From: Actinomycetota bacterium
GTDB taxonomy: Bacteria; Actinomycetota; Actinomycetes; Actinomycetales; Microbacteriaceae
DNA: 64,000 nucleotides
Direction of reading: 5' to 3'
Assembly (NCBI GenBank): GCA_947449765.1
Contig: CANFSP010000001.1
Location: 124,001 to 188,000, forward strand
Part shown: positions 45,982 through 54,630 of the stretch, one piece after another
Numbering within the stretch: the first letter of the stretch is position 1
Layout of the letters: the number at the start of each line of letters is the position of its first letter
The notes under the pieces: generated by a model
Seen by the model: the letters and a program-made list of their open reading frames with translations, nothing else
Told to the model about the DNA's origin: nothing
Databases searched by the model: none
Made by a program: the position numbers and the translations under genes

Positions 45982-47277
45982 CTAGCGAACCCGCGGACCG
46001 AGTTCGGGAACCTCGGCGTCGAGACGATCGCGCGCATCGCCGGCGGCAATGGCTTCGAGGATGATGGGCAGCGTACCGGCGTAGGCGTCCGCGATGGTTT
46101 TCATCGCGAGTTCATCGTGCGCATCCATCACGTTGTGGGTGGCGATCATGAGCACCCCGCGACGGCACATCTCCTGCATGAAGAGAATCTTGAGGTCGGC
46201 CAGTTGGTCACCGAGTTCAGGGTTCCAGACCAGGAACATCCACGAGGGGTGACCCTGCAGTGACACAACATGCTCTGCCCCGGCGTCACGAATGACCTGG
46301 TTGACCAGGTTGGCCAGTTTCTCGCCCTTGGCCGAAATGCGGCTGATCACGTCGGTTGACTTAATCCGCTCGAGAACGACCTTGGCAGCGGTGAGCGAAA
46401 GCAGCTCGCCACCGAAGGTTCCGGTAAAGAAGGCTTTCTCGAGCACCATCATGTACTCGCGCTTGCCGACGATAGCCGAGAGCGGGTAGCCGTTGGCCAT
46501 CCCCTTGCCAAACGTGGACAAGTCGGGTGTGACCCCGAAGTACTCTTGAGCGCCACCGTTCGAGAAGCGGAATCCGGTCACCATTTCGTCGAAGACCAGG
46601 AGAGCGCCGTACTTTGTGGCGAGATCGCGAACTCCCTGCAGGTAGCCCTCGGCTGGCCACTCGACCGTCATGATCTCCATGATGATGGCGGCGGTGGGGT
46701 GTGCCATGAGTGCGGCTTCCATCGCGGCCAGATCGTTGAACGGGACGGAGTGTGCGAGCGCGGCAACGTCATCGGGAACGCCGAGGTTTCGTGTGGGCGA
46801 GGTGCCGATGTACCAGTCGTGCCAACCGTGATAGCCGCAGACCACAACGTGGTCACGACCGGTGTAGCCGCGGGCGACGCGGATGGCGGCTGACGTGGCG
46901 TCGGAGCCGTTCTTACCGAAACGCACCATCTCGGCCGAGGGCACCAGATCAACGATGAGCTGAGCAACTTCGGTCTCAATCGGGTGGGTCAATGAAATAG
47001 TGACGCCAAGCGGAACCTGATTGACGACCGCTGCAGTGATGTCGGGGTCACCGTAGCCGATGTTGATGGCCGCGAGCCCGCTAATCAGGTCGACGTATTC
47101 GTGCCCGTCGAGGTCCGTGATTCGGCACCCTTCAGCTCGACTTCCGTACAGCGGCGCGATGCCGGCTGGGAGGGTGAGACGTGACTTGCTGACCGTTTGT
47201 GCACCGAGTGGGATGACGGCTTCCGCGCGCTTGAGCTGTGCGAGTGATGCGTCGTAGCGATTGGCTCCGGTCGGCAT
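45982..47277 (-). CDS. Class III aminotransferase (glutamate-1-semialdehyde aminomutase-like)
   Basis: PLP-dependent class III aminotransferase of 431 residues. DEMVTGFRFSNGG binds the cofactor, the Lys lies in the FGKGMANGYPLSAIVG segment, and the G-N-D-A region is NGSDATSAAIRVARGYT. AGGAGG precedes ATG 47277. It resembles HemL but is embedded in a nonulosonate-type operon between the cytidylyltransferase and the end of the operon. I infer a sugar or sugar-acid aminotransferase rather than tetrapyrrole synthesis; the substrate is unknown. Confidence 0.85.
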   Translation of the reverse strand: MPTGANRYDASLAQLKRAEAVIPLGAQTVSKSRLTLPAGIAPLYGSRAEGCRITDLDGHEYVDLISGLAAINIGYGDPDITAAVVNQVPLGVTISLTHPIETEVAQLIVDLVPSAEMVRFGKNGSDATSAAIRVARGYTGRDHVVVCGYHGWHDWYIGTSPTRNLGVPDDVAALAHSVPFNDLAAMEAALMAHPTAAIIMEIMTVEWPAEGYLQGVRDLATKYGALLVFDEMVTGFRFSNGGAQEYFGVTPDLSTFGKGMANGYPLSAIVGKREYMMVLEKAFFTGTFGGELLSLTAAKVVLERIKSTDVISRISAKGEKLANLVNQVIRDAGAEHVVSLQGHPSWMFLVWNPELGDQLADLKILFMQEMCRRGVLMIATHNVMDAHDELAMKTIADAYAGTLPIILEAIAAGDARDRLDAEVPELGPRVR

Positions 47278-47295
47278 AACCCCTCCTGGGTGTCG

Positions 47296-48027
47296 TTACT
47301 TGGTAAGTCCGGAATTGCGGGCGACGTCGTCATCTGTTCGAGACAGGGGAGGCTCGGCAGTCGCCAGCGCGAGAATCTCGGCCTGACCAAAACGTGGATT
47401 GTGGTCGTAGAGACGAGAATATACGAGTCTCACGAAGGCGAGGTCGTCTGCCACGTCCACGGTCCAGCGCAGATTGCTGATGTCGGGCTCTTGTTCCACC
47501 GAACGCAGGGTGAACTCGTCGGGGCGCGAGTACAGCCCCATCGTCACGTGCTCACGTTCCATTTCGCTGAGCGGGAGCGCGCACATGCGTGCAAACGCTG
47601 CGCCACTGATGCACTCCACATCGAGCCCATCCGGGTAGGTGGGCTTGAGAACATTGGATGTGTAGTCGGCGCCACTGGCGATGTGCTCCGCGATGACCCG
47701 GTCGATGGTCGCCGGATCGGCCAGCGGGCAGTCTGCGGTCAGTCGCACAATCGTGTCGGGCTGGAATTCGTCGACAATGATGCGAAACCGCTCCACCACG
47801 TCGTCGAGTGGTCCACGGCGCACCGTGACGCCGGCCGATTCGAGCACGGCGACCAAGGGATCATCGCTGGGGTCAACCGATGTCGCCACGACGAGGGCGT
47901 CAAGGTTGTGGCATTGTCGCAAACGCTCAATCTGACGCAGAATCATGGGCTCACCGTGCAGGTCCATGAGGACCTTGCCGGGCAGTCGCGTTGAGCTCAA
48001 ACGTCCCTGAAGAATTCCGAGTCTCAT
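47296..48027 (-). CDS. SpsF/PseF-like cytidylyltransferase
   Basis: Nucleotidyltransferase of 243 residues from the acylneuraminate cytidylyltransferase family. LGILQGRLSSTRLPGKVL is the CTP-binding signature, and TADCPLADPATID the metal-binding loop. It probably activates pseudaminic acid or a related nonulosonate as the CMP-sugar (the PseF step missing from the plus-strand genes). ATG 48027 overlaps the aldo/keto reductase stop (ATGA); the longer frame to 48051 is rejected. Confidence 0.85.
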   Translation of the reverse strand: MRLGILQGRLSSTRLPGKVLMDLHGEPMILRQIERLRQCHNLDALVVATSVDPSDDPLVAVLESAGVTVRRGPLDDVVERFRIIVDEFQPDTIVRLTADCPLADPATIDRVIAEHIASGADYTSNVLKPTYPDGLDVECISGAAFARMCALPLSEMEREHVTMGLYSRPDEFTLRSVEQEPDISNLRWTVDVADDLAFVRLVYSRLYDHNPRFGQAEILALATAEPPLSRTDDDVARNSGLTK

Positions 48028-48905
48028 GTCGTCACCTTTGTCGCGGGCCACACTCGGGGGTCGAGTACCTCGCGCGGCAGAGGGTCAATCGCCAGTTGCG
48101 GTGCTCGGTCTGCCGCTTGCCAGGCGGCGAGAATCTCGCCGAGTTCGTCGGACGAATTTGCTCCGGCGAGCACCACGTCGACATTCGGATGGAACTTCAG
48201 TGCGCCTAGGGCAACGGACTGCACCGATGTGGCGCTTCGTGCGGCCTCGGCACGGAGCGATCGCAGTGCGGGCGCGAGGGGCGCGAAGAACTCGGGGAGG
48301 GCATCCGGGTTGGCGAAAACGAGTCCCTGCAAAAACGCGCTGCGCACGTGAATTTGCACGCCGCGCTCGTGAAGTTCGCTCACCAGCGAACTAGACAACA
48401 GTTCGGTGTCACACGCATTAGCCGGAAGCTGAACGATGTCGAGATCCTCAAAAACGCTCAGTGCGCGCGAAAGATCATCCTCGTGGTAGACGCTCACCCC
48501 GGCGCGTTCGATGACACCCTCGGAGCGCGCCTCACGCAATATAGCCACGGCATCCCGGCAGCGGACGTCATCAAGATCAGCCAGCTTGTGAAACAGAACC
48601 CCTGCCACGCGTGAAACGCCCAGCTGGGCCATTGAGTTGCCGAACAGGTTGTCCCTGGTTGACAGAGCTCCATCGGTGGGAAGAGAAAACTTGGTGATGT
48701 ACCGCGCGGAGTATTCGGGCGGCATGAGTTCGCCGAGTCGTTGCTGCGATCGACCGTAGTCGGCGGCGGTGTCGAAGAGCGTCACTCCGCCGTCGTGCGC
48801 CTGCACGAGCATCCGCGTCATCTCGGCGTCACTAGGTGCGCCATCGGCGTTGGTGATTCCGTAGTCGATGCCGAAGGCGACGGTGCCCAGAGCCAGTTCA
48901 GCCAC
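48024..48905 (-). CDS. Aldo/keto reductase
   Basis: NADPH-dependent TIM-barrel reductase of about 293 residues. The catalytic Asp-Tyr pair is in FDTAADYGRSQQRLG; the Lys is in TKFSLP and the His in GVLFHKLADLDD. The start is probably GTG 48905, overlapping the GNAT stop; GTG 48941 is an alternative. It sits between the GNAT and the cytidylyltransferase with overlapping ends at both sides, so tight co-expression is likely. I infer reduction of a keto-sugar intermediate. Confidence 0.85.
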   Translation of the reverse strand: MAELALGTVAFGIDYGITNADGAPSDAEMTRMLVQAHDGGVTLFDTAADYGRSQQRLGELMPPEYSARYITKFSLPTDGALSTRDNLFGNSMAQLGVSRVAGVLFHKLADLDDVRCRDAVAILREARSEGVIERAGVSVYHEDDLSRALSVFEDLDIVQLPANACDTELLSSSLVSELHERGVQIHVRSAFLQGLVFANPDALPEFFAPLAPALRSLRAEAARSATSVQSVALGALKFHPNVDVVLAGANSSDELGEILAAWQAADRAPQLAIDPLPREVLDPRVWPATKVTT

Positions 48906-49440
48906 GGGGGTTGACCTTGCCAAGGAGGACCACGTCGTCACGATCGCCGGTGGTGAGTTTCACCTGTGAGCGCAAGAGACCCTCGCGCTCAAAACCGCAC
49001 GACTCAAACGCGCGAATCGATCCGACATTGCTCGCGTAGGCACCCGCGGTGACTTTGGCGAGCCCGAGAGCCTCAAAAGCCCATGCGGTGAGGGCGGCGA
49101 TGACTTCGGTCGCCACGCCTTTGCCCCACCAGTCGCTCTCACCAATAAACAAACCGATGGACGCGTTGTGGTGATGCGGATTGATTGGTCCCAATTTGAT
49201 GTTGCCGATATGGGCATCGGTTTCGGCAACCACGATGGCGAACAGGTATGAGTCCGTCGATGCCATTTGGGCGGCGACGAACGCACGCAGGCTTTCTGGG
49301 GTGCTCGTCGAAAAACGAGTTTCGAGAAATGCTGTGGTCTCGGGGTCGGAGAGCCAGCGGAGATAGTCAGCGCTGGCAAATGACTCGTCGAGTGTGACTA
49401 ACCGAAATCGCTCGGACCGGATGGGCTCGGAAACAATCAT
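48898..49440 (-). CDS. GNAT sugar N-acetyltransferase
   Basis: Protein of 180 residues. Typical of RimJ/PseH-like GNATs in O-antigen clusters: YLRWLSDPETTAFLETR near the N-terminus and IGESDWWGKGVATEVIAALTAWAF as the acetyl-CoA loop. ATG 49440 overlaps the FdtA-like gene stop (ATGA). In this operon it probably acetylates the 3-amino group of the sugar made by the FdtA/FdtB-like enzymes, or a nonulosonate precursor; inference from context. Confidence 0.82.
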   Translation of the reverse strand: MIVSEPIRSERFRLVTLDESFASADYLRWLSDPETTAFLETRFSTSTPESLRAFVAAQMASTDSYLFAIVVAETDAHIGNIKLGPINPHHHNASIGLFIGESDWWGKGVATEVIAALTAWAFEALGLAKVTAGAYASNVGSIRAFESCGFEREGLLRSQVKLTTGDRDDVVLLGKVNPRG

Positions 49441-49865
49441 GACGATTCACCTGCCGCCTCACGCGCCGAGACGACCTCGAGGAACTCGTCGTAGTCGTGG
49501 ATGTAATCTTTCGGGTCGTAGCCCATCGAGTTCAGCACGAGCAGCACCGCGTCGGCCGAGTAGTCCCACTGTGTCCCCCACGTCAGTGGCGGCATGTGCA
49601 AGCCGAGGGTTGGACGATCGAGCCGGACGGTCTGTGTCTCGTGTCCGTTGTCGACGCGAGCCGTGACACTGCCGTGCACGCAGACCAAAATCTGATGGCA
49701 GGCGTGGTGCGCGTGCATGCCGCGCGTGTCGTTGGGTCCCACCCCTGACACGAAGAAGACGCGCTCGATCGCGAATGGCAACTGCAGACCATGTTCAGCC
49801 ACGATGAGCGAGCCGCGGGCATCGGCAAATTCGGGCAGCTCGATCAGCTGCGCTATTCCGGTCAT
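49437..49865 (-). CDS. FdtA/WxcM-like sugar 3,4-ketoisomerase
   Basis: Cupin protein of 142 residues of the FdtA family, which converts TDP-4-keto-6-deoxyglucose to the 3-keto sugar. The His-rich active site is RGMHAHHACHQILVCVHG, with the family segments FADARGSLIVAEHG and GLHMPPLTWGTQWDYSADAVLLVLNS. Overlaps both neighbours by 4 bases. Followed in the pathway by the DegT aminotransferase encoded immediately upstream. Confidence 0.88.
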   Translation of the reverse strand: MTGIAQLIELPEFADARGSLIVAEHGLQLPFAIERVFFVSGVGPNDTRGMHAHHACHQILVCVHGSVTARVDNGHETQTVRLDRPTLGLHMPPLTWGTQWDYSADAVLLVLNSMGYDPKDYIHDYDEFLEVVSAREAAGESS

Positions 49866-50971
49866 GACAGCGCCTCGAGTGCGCGCACGACCTGTTCCAC
49901 CTCAGCGTCGGTCAGTTCGGGGAACATAGGTAGTGAGAGGATGTGCTCACTCGCCCACAGCGTGGCTTCCACCGGCATGGCCCGGGGACTGAAGTCGGGG
50001 AATTTCTGCAAAAAATCGGGGATGGGGTAGTGCACGTCAGTGGTCACTCCCGCGGCAGTCAACTGGGCGCGCACCTCGTCGCGGTTCTCCGCCGTGACAA
50101 CCGCGAGGTGGCCGATGAACGACTCGTTGGCGGTGTTGACGAATGTCACGCGCGACTGCGCCGCGGATTCGTACGCGGTGTGAATGTCCCGACGCCGCTG
50201 GTTTCCCGCGTCGAGCAAGGGGAGTTTGACGCGCAAGATGGCCGCCTGTAACTCATCCATGCGTGAGTTTCGTCCGTGCGCGTACTCAATGTTGTATTTT
50301 GACGCCCAGCCGTACTGGCGCATCCGACGAACGGAGTCGGCGAGGTCATCCCGGTTGGTGAGCACCGCGCCGCCGTCGCCGAGCCCGCCAAGGTTTTTGG
50401 TCGGGTAAAAACTCGTGGTGGCGATGTCGGCAAGTGATCCGCCCTTGACGCCATCGACAGTTGCACCGAGTGACTGCGCGCAGTCTTCGAGAACCGGGAT
50501 GCCGGCTTCTCGGGCAACCGCGCAAATCTCCGCCATGGGGGCAAGTGCTCCGTAGAGATGAGTCACGACGATTGCCGTGGGTGGCTCAGCACAGGCCGCC
50601 AGAGCGGCGTGCAGAGTTTCGGCCGACATCAGCATGGTGCTCGGGTCGATATCGACAAACACCGGCTCGGCACCGAGCAAACGCGTGGCCGTTGAGGTGT
50701 AGGCGCCCGCATTGGCCACGGTAAGCACGATGCTGCCGTTCGTGACCCCGAGAGCTGCGAGTGCGAGTTCCAGCGCATCCGTGCCATTGCCCACATTGAC
50801 CGCGTGGCGCACGCCAACGTACTGGGCAAGTTCCGCTTCGAAGGCGTTGTGCTCCGGGCCGAGAACGAACCAGCCACTCGAAACGACCCGAGCGATGGCC
50901 GCGTCGATGTCGGCGCGAATATCGGCTACCGAGCGCGACAGGTCATTGAAAGGTACGGTTGAAATCGACAC
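49862..50971 (-). CDS. DegT/DnrJ/EryC1 sugar aminotransferase (FdtB-like)
   Basis: PLP-dependent aminotransferase of 369 residues. It has NVGNGTDALELALAALGV, EDCAQSLGAT, and the PLP-Lys motif SFYPTKNLGGLGDGGAV. Coupled with the FdtA-like isomerase it should transaminate a 3-keto-6-deoxyhexose to a 3-amino-3,6-dideoxyhexose (Fuc3N or Qui3N type). It starts the minus-strand operon with GTG 50971; 38 bases separate it from the divergent transferase at 51010. Confidence 0.88.
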   Translation of the reverse strand: MSISTVPFNDLSRSVADIRADIDAAIARVVSSGWFVLGPEHNAFEAELAQYVGVRHAVNVGNGTDALELALAALGVTNGSIVLTVANAGAYTSTATRLLGAEPVFVDIDPSTMLMSAETLHAALAACAEPPTAIVVTHLYGALAPMAEICAVAREAGIPVLEDCAQSLGATVDGVKGGSLADIATTSFYPTKNLGGLGDGGAVLTNRDDLADSVRRMRQYGWASKYNIEYAHGRNSRMDELQAAILRVKLPLLDAGNQRRRDIHTAYESAAQSRVTFVNTANESFIGHLAVVTAENRDEVRAQLTAAGVTTDVHYPIPDFLQKFPDFSPRAMPVEATLWASEHILSLPMFPELTDAEVEQVVRALEALS

Positions 50972-51009
50972 GCTTCCAATTATCCCGACCTGACGAAAAC
51001 TTTGCCGAC

Positions 51010-52512
51010 ATGACGCTTGCCCTGACCATCGTCGCCAGTTACGACCCCGCGTATCTGCGCATCACCGATCATCTGGTTCGCGGTGACATTGCCGCGGGAC
51101 ACCAGGCCGTCGTTCTCGACACTTCAGCTCTGTCACCGGTTCCGGCCGAGTCGTATCACCGTCGCACGCTCCACGCGTTTGGCCTGCGTCACCCCGGCCA
51201 CGATGTGGCAGAGCGGATGCGCGCCATCGGCGCCGAGTACCTTGACGCGGGTGAGGTGTTGGCACACACGCCGGATATGCCACTCACCGACGATCAGCGT
51301 GCGCAACTCGCGATTGCCGTGGAGTCGGCGCTCATCACGTACTACCGAACCGATCGCCCGAACCGCAAGATTCGCAGAGTCGGGCGCATCGCGCGCGCAC
51401 TCGAAGCTGAAGGGCACGCTGTCTTCCGGGCCGTGAGCCGTCTGCTGAGCGAACGAAAGTTCGCCCATGTGAATTTGGCGAATGGTCGTTTCCCCGCCCA
51501 AAAGATGGCGTTCCTGGCGGCGACCGCGCACGGTGTGTCAACGGTGCACTTTGAGAAGGGGGAAACCCCGGCAGGCGCCTACGTGCAGCCTTATGCGCCG
51601 CAAAACCGACTCGTATCCCAAGCGGCCGTGAAAACGGTTCTGGCGGGAATGTCGAAAAAAGACATCGCCAACGACGCACACATCTGGCTTGCGCGCCGAG
51701 CACCGGCATCCTCACCGACGGGGACCTCGTCGAATGAGTTCTCGGCGAACTGGGTCAATCAGCTCCCGTCAGAACTCGCGGACAATCTTGCCTCAGGTGT
51801 GGCTAAACGTCCAGTTGTCGGCTTCTTCACCTCGTCACAGGACGAGTTCATGTTCTTGGGTCCCGAATGGCAACTCCACTCCTGGGAGTCGCAGTTTGAG
51901 GCCTTCGACACGCTACTGAACTTTTTTGAGGAGCAGGGCGCGCTGTGCTACCTCCGCATCCACCCGAACTTGGCCACCAAAGCACACGAGTGTTTTCTGC
52001 GGGAGCGAGCCGACATGAAGCGTCTCGCCGACCGGCATCCCAACCTGCTCGTCATCGCGCACGACACACCGGTCAGCTCCTATGCACTGCTTGAAGTCAG
52101 TGACTCGGTCGTCGTGTGGGATTCCACGATTGGGCTCGAGGCCAGCGCTCGCGGAATTCCAGTCTGGACCTGCGCGGCCTCGCGCTACGGCGAAGTCGCC
52201 GACGTGCGTGAGGTGTTTGGCCCGGATCAGGTGACACCCAAAATGATGGCCCCCTACACGGTCGACGCGCACGGTGCCGAAAAGTACATCGCCTACCTGG
52301 TCAACCGCGATCAACAGATGGATATGAGTATTCCTGGCTGGGAACCCTGGGACATCTCGCGTCGCCCGCGCGCGGTTGGCGTTGCCGCGCTCCTCGTGGC
52401 CGGTGGTAACCCCTCCATTCGTGACTCGATTGCCTCGACACTGGACGTGTGGCGGCACCGCAGTGCGGCGTTCAACTCCTCGAGCCTCAAGGCCAAGACG
52501 CGTCAATCGTAA
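51010..52512 (+). CDS. Capsule-type GT-B glycosyltransferase
   Basis: Protein of 500 residues resembling capsule polysaccharide/surface-carbohydrate transferases. The C-terminal Rossmann half carries LRIHPNLATKAHE and VVVWDSTIGLEASARGIPVWT, the pattern shared with the second large transferase at 57350. The N-terminal half is less conserved. ATG 51010 is chosen because the longer frame (from 50959) overlaps the divergent aminotransferase. No signal peptide. It may transfer a nonulosonate or amino sugar. Confidence 0.75.
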   Translation: MTLALTIVASYDPAYLRITDHLVRGDIAAGHQAVVLDTSALSPVPAESYHRRTLHAFGLRHPGHDVAERMRAIGAEYLDAGEVLAHTPDMPLTDDQRAQLAIAVESALITYYRTDRPNRKIRRVGRIARALEAEGHAVFRAVSRLLSERKFAHVNLANGRFPAQKMAFLAATAHGVSTVHFEKGETPAGAYVQPYAPQNRLVSQAAVKTVLAGMSKKDIANDAHIWLARRAPASSPTGTSSNEFSANWVNQLPSELADNLASGVAKRPVVGFFTSSQDEFMFLGPEWQLHSWESQFEAFDTLLNFFEEQGALCYLRIHPNLATKAHECFLRERADMKRLADRHPNLLVIAHDTPVSSYALLEVSDSVVVWDSTIGLEASARGIPVWTCAASRYGEVADVREVFGPDQVTPKMMAPYTVDAHGAEKYIAYLVNRDQQMDMSIPGWEPWDISRRPRAVGVAALLVAGGNPSIRDSIASTLDVWRHRSAAFNSSSLKAKTRQS

Positions 52513-52531
52513 GGAGCGGGCGTGGCTCAGC

Positions 52532-53557
52532 TCAGCTCTGAGCAGTGTCGGATGTGGCGCGCTCCATTGCCGTGACGACGCGTTCCGCGCCTCGTCCGTC
52601 GAACTCGTCGAGGCAACGCTGAGAAAGTTCGCGGCGCTTACCCGCATCCGTGCACAGGCTGTCGAGTGATTCGCGAAGGCTGACTTCGAGCTCGGTTGAG
52701 GTCATGAGCCGCGGGCTGATGCCGATGACGAGACCTTGGGCGGTCATGGCTCGAAGACCCTCGGTTTGATTGTCGACCACTTCGACGAGAACCGAGGGGA
52801 TGCCCAACGTGCACAACTCCCACGACGACGTACCCGCTGCCGAAACGGCGATGTCTGCGGTGCCGAGGAGTGCCGGCAGGTCGTTGGTCGGCGGGACGAC
52901 GTGTAGCCCGGTGTGGCCGGCCACGATGGCATCCACCCGGGTTCGCCACGCGGGCGCACACACAATCGTGGCGCTCAGGGAAGTGGATGCTCGCGCCAAC
53001 GCTGAGGCGACGGGAACGATCATCCCGGTTGGGTCGCTTCCGCCCATCACGGCGACGACATGGGGCACGTCGGTCGCTAGTTCCCACGGAGCATTTCGGC
53101 GCACGTCGAGCACCGCCTGTCGGATGAGTGCGTAGCGCGACCCGGCGAGCAAGCGCGGGCGAACTGAATCGGGCCAGGCCAGCTTTTCGGCACCGATGTT
53201 GTGGTCGACATACACATCGGCGTCGATGCTGCGGTCGTCGCCGTCGACGATTGCGAGAACCTTCGTGCTCGCCCGTGCCTGAGAAATGAGGGCGGCGTCA
53301 ATTTCATAGGAGTCAACGACCAGCCAGTCAGGTCGAAAGGCCGCGATGAGATCGCTACTCAGGCTGTGCTGTGGCACTCGCTCAACGCTGACGTCCTGGC
53401 GTGAAATGAGATTTTCGAGCCAGTCCACGCCCGAGTGGTTTGTGGCCACGCGAACCTCGTGGCCTGCACGCCGCAAGGCTTCAGCAAGGGTCAGGCACCG
53501 CATGACGTGCCCCGTGCCCTGTGTGGGAGAGGCGTCGGCACGCAGGAGGACCTTCAC
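52532..53557 (-). CDS. pseG: UDP-2,4-diacetamido-2,4,6-trideoxy-beta-L-altropyranose hydrolase (PseG)
   Basis: Fourth step of pseudaminic acid synthesis: removes UDP from the diacetamido-trideoxyaltrose intermediate. The protein is 341 residues from GTG 53557, which has AAAGGA upstream; a longer frame starts at 53602. The N-terminus VLLRADASPTQGTGHVMRCLTLAEAL is the MurG-like PseG signature, and the C-terminal half has AAGTSSWELCTLGIPSVL for UDP binding. It is divergent from pseB and convergent with the transferase at 51010-52512. Confidence 0.9.
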   Translation of the reverse strand: MKVLLRADASPTQGTGHVMRCLTLAEALRRAGHEVRVATNHSGVDWLENLISRQDVSVERVPQHSLSSDLIAAFRPDWLVVDSYEIDAALISQARASTKVLAIVDGDDRSIDADVYVDHNIGAEKLAWPDSVRPRLLAGSRYALIRQAVLDVRRNAPWELATDVPHVVAVMGGSDPTGMIVPVASALARASTSLSATIVCAPAWRTRVDAIVAGHTGLHVVPPTNDLPALLGTADIAVSAAGTSSWELCTLGIPSVLVEVVDNQTEGLRAMTAQGLVIGISPRLMTSTELEVSLRESLDSLCTDAGKRRELSQRCLDEFDGRGAERVVTAMERATSDTAQS

Positions 53558-53647
53558 AGTGTCGTCCTTTCGCAGTGCCTGCACAGAGTTTGGTAGGCTC
53601 ACTAAGGCTTTAAAAGCGTTGCGCCCATCAATTTCGGAGGTTTGGCT

Positions 53648-54628
53648 GTGTCCATTCTAGAAGGCTCGTCGATCCTCATCACGGGCGGCACCGGTTCCTT
53701 CGGCAAGGCATTCATTGAGTATGCCTTGGCTCACCTCAACCCGAAGAAGATCGTCATCTTCTCGCGCGATGAGCTCAAGCAGTACGAGGTGCGTCTCAAG
53801 TTCGAAAACGACCCGCGCCTGCGCTTCTTCGTCGGTGACATCCGCGACCAGCACCGCCTCATGCGCGCGATGCACGGCATCGACTATGTGGTTCACGCTG
53901 CCGCTCTCAAGCAGGTCGACACCGCCGAGTACAACCCCTTCGAGTATGTGCAGACCAACATCATCGGTTCGCAGAACGTCATCGAGGCGTCGATTGATAC
54001 GGGCGTCAAGAAGATTGTCGCCCTGTCGACCGACAAGGCATCCAGCCCGCTCAACCTCTACGGCGCCACGAAACTCGCGGCCGACAAGCTGTTCCAATCG
54101 GCAAACCACTACGCCGCCGGATACGAGACCCGCTTCTCCGTTGTGCGTTACGGCAACGTCATGGGTAGCCGCGGATCGGTCATCCCCTTCTTCAAAGAGC
54201 TTGCCGCACGTGGCGAGTCGCTCCCGATCACCGATGAGCGCATGACTCGCTTCTGGATCACGCTGCCTCAGGCGGTGCAGTTCGTGGTCGACTCGTTCGA
54301 CTCCATGGTTGGTGGCGAGCTGTACGTTCCGCGTATCCCGAGCATGCGCATCCTCGATCTCGTAGAGGCGGTCGCACCCGGTTCGAAGACGCACACCGTG
54401 GGTATTCGTCCCGGCGAAAAACTGCACGAAGAGATGATTTCGCAGGATGACAGCCGTCGCACCCTGCGTCTTGACGACCGCTACGTGATTCTTCCCACCA
54501 TCGCGGAGTGGGGCTTCGTGGCTCCCACCGGTGAAGAAGTTGAGGATGGCTTCGCGTACCGCTCCGACTCGAACGACGAGTGGTTGAGCGTGGAGCAGCT
54601 TCGCGACCTTATCGAGAAATTCGCGTAA
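53648..54628 (+). CDS. pseB: UDP-N-acetylglucosamine 4,6-dehydratase (inverting) PseB
   Basis: First step: converts UDP-GlcNAc to the 4-keto-6-deoxy-L-arabino sugar. The protein is 326 residues. ITGGTGSFGKAF binds NADP, IFSRDELKQ and SPLNLYGATKLAADKL contain the family and catalytic residues, and YGNVMGSRGSVIPFF the substrate loop. GTG 53648 is preferred to TTG 53642 because GGAGG at 53636-53640 is 7 bases upstream of the GTG but only one base from the TTG. pseC follows after 2 bases. Confidence 0.94.
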   Translation: MSILEGSSILITGGTGSFGKAFIEYALAHLNPKKIVIFSRDELKQYEVRLKFENDPRLRFFVGDIRDQHRLMRAMHGIDYVVHAAALKQVDTAEYNPFEYVQTNIIGSQNVIEASIDTGVKKIVALSTDKASSPLNLYGATKLAADKLFQSANHYAAGYETRFSVVRYGNVMGSRGSVIPFFKELAARGESLPITDERMTRFWITLPQAVQFVVDSFDSMVGGELYVPRIPSMRILDLVEAVAPGSKTHTVGIRPGEKLHEEMISQDDSRRTLRLDDRYVILPTIAEWGFVAPTGEEVEDGFAYRSDSNDEWLSVEQLRDLIEKFA

Positions 54629-54630
54629 TC

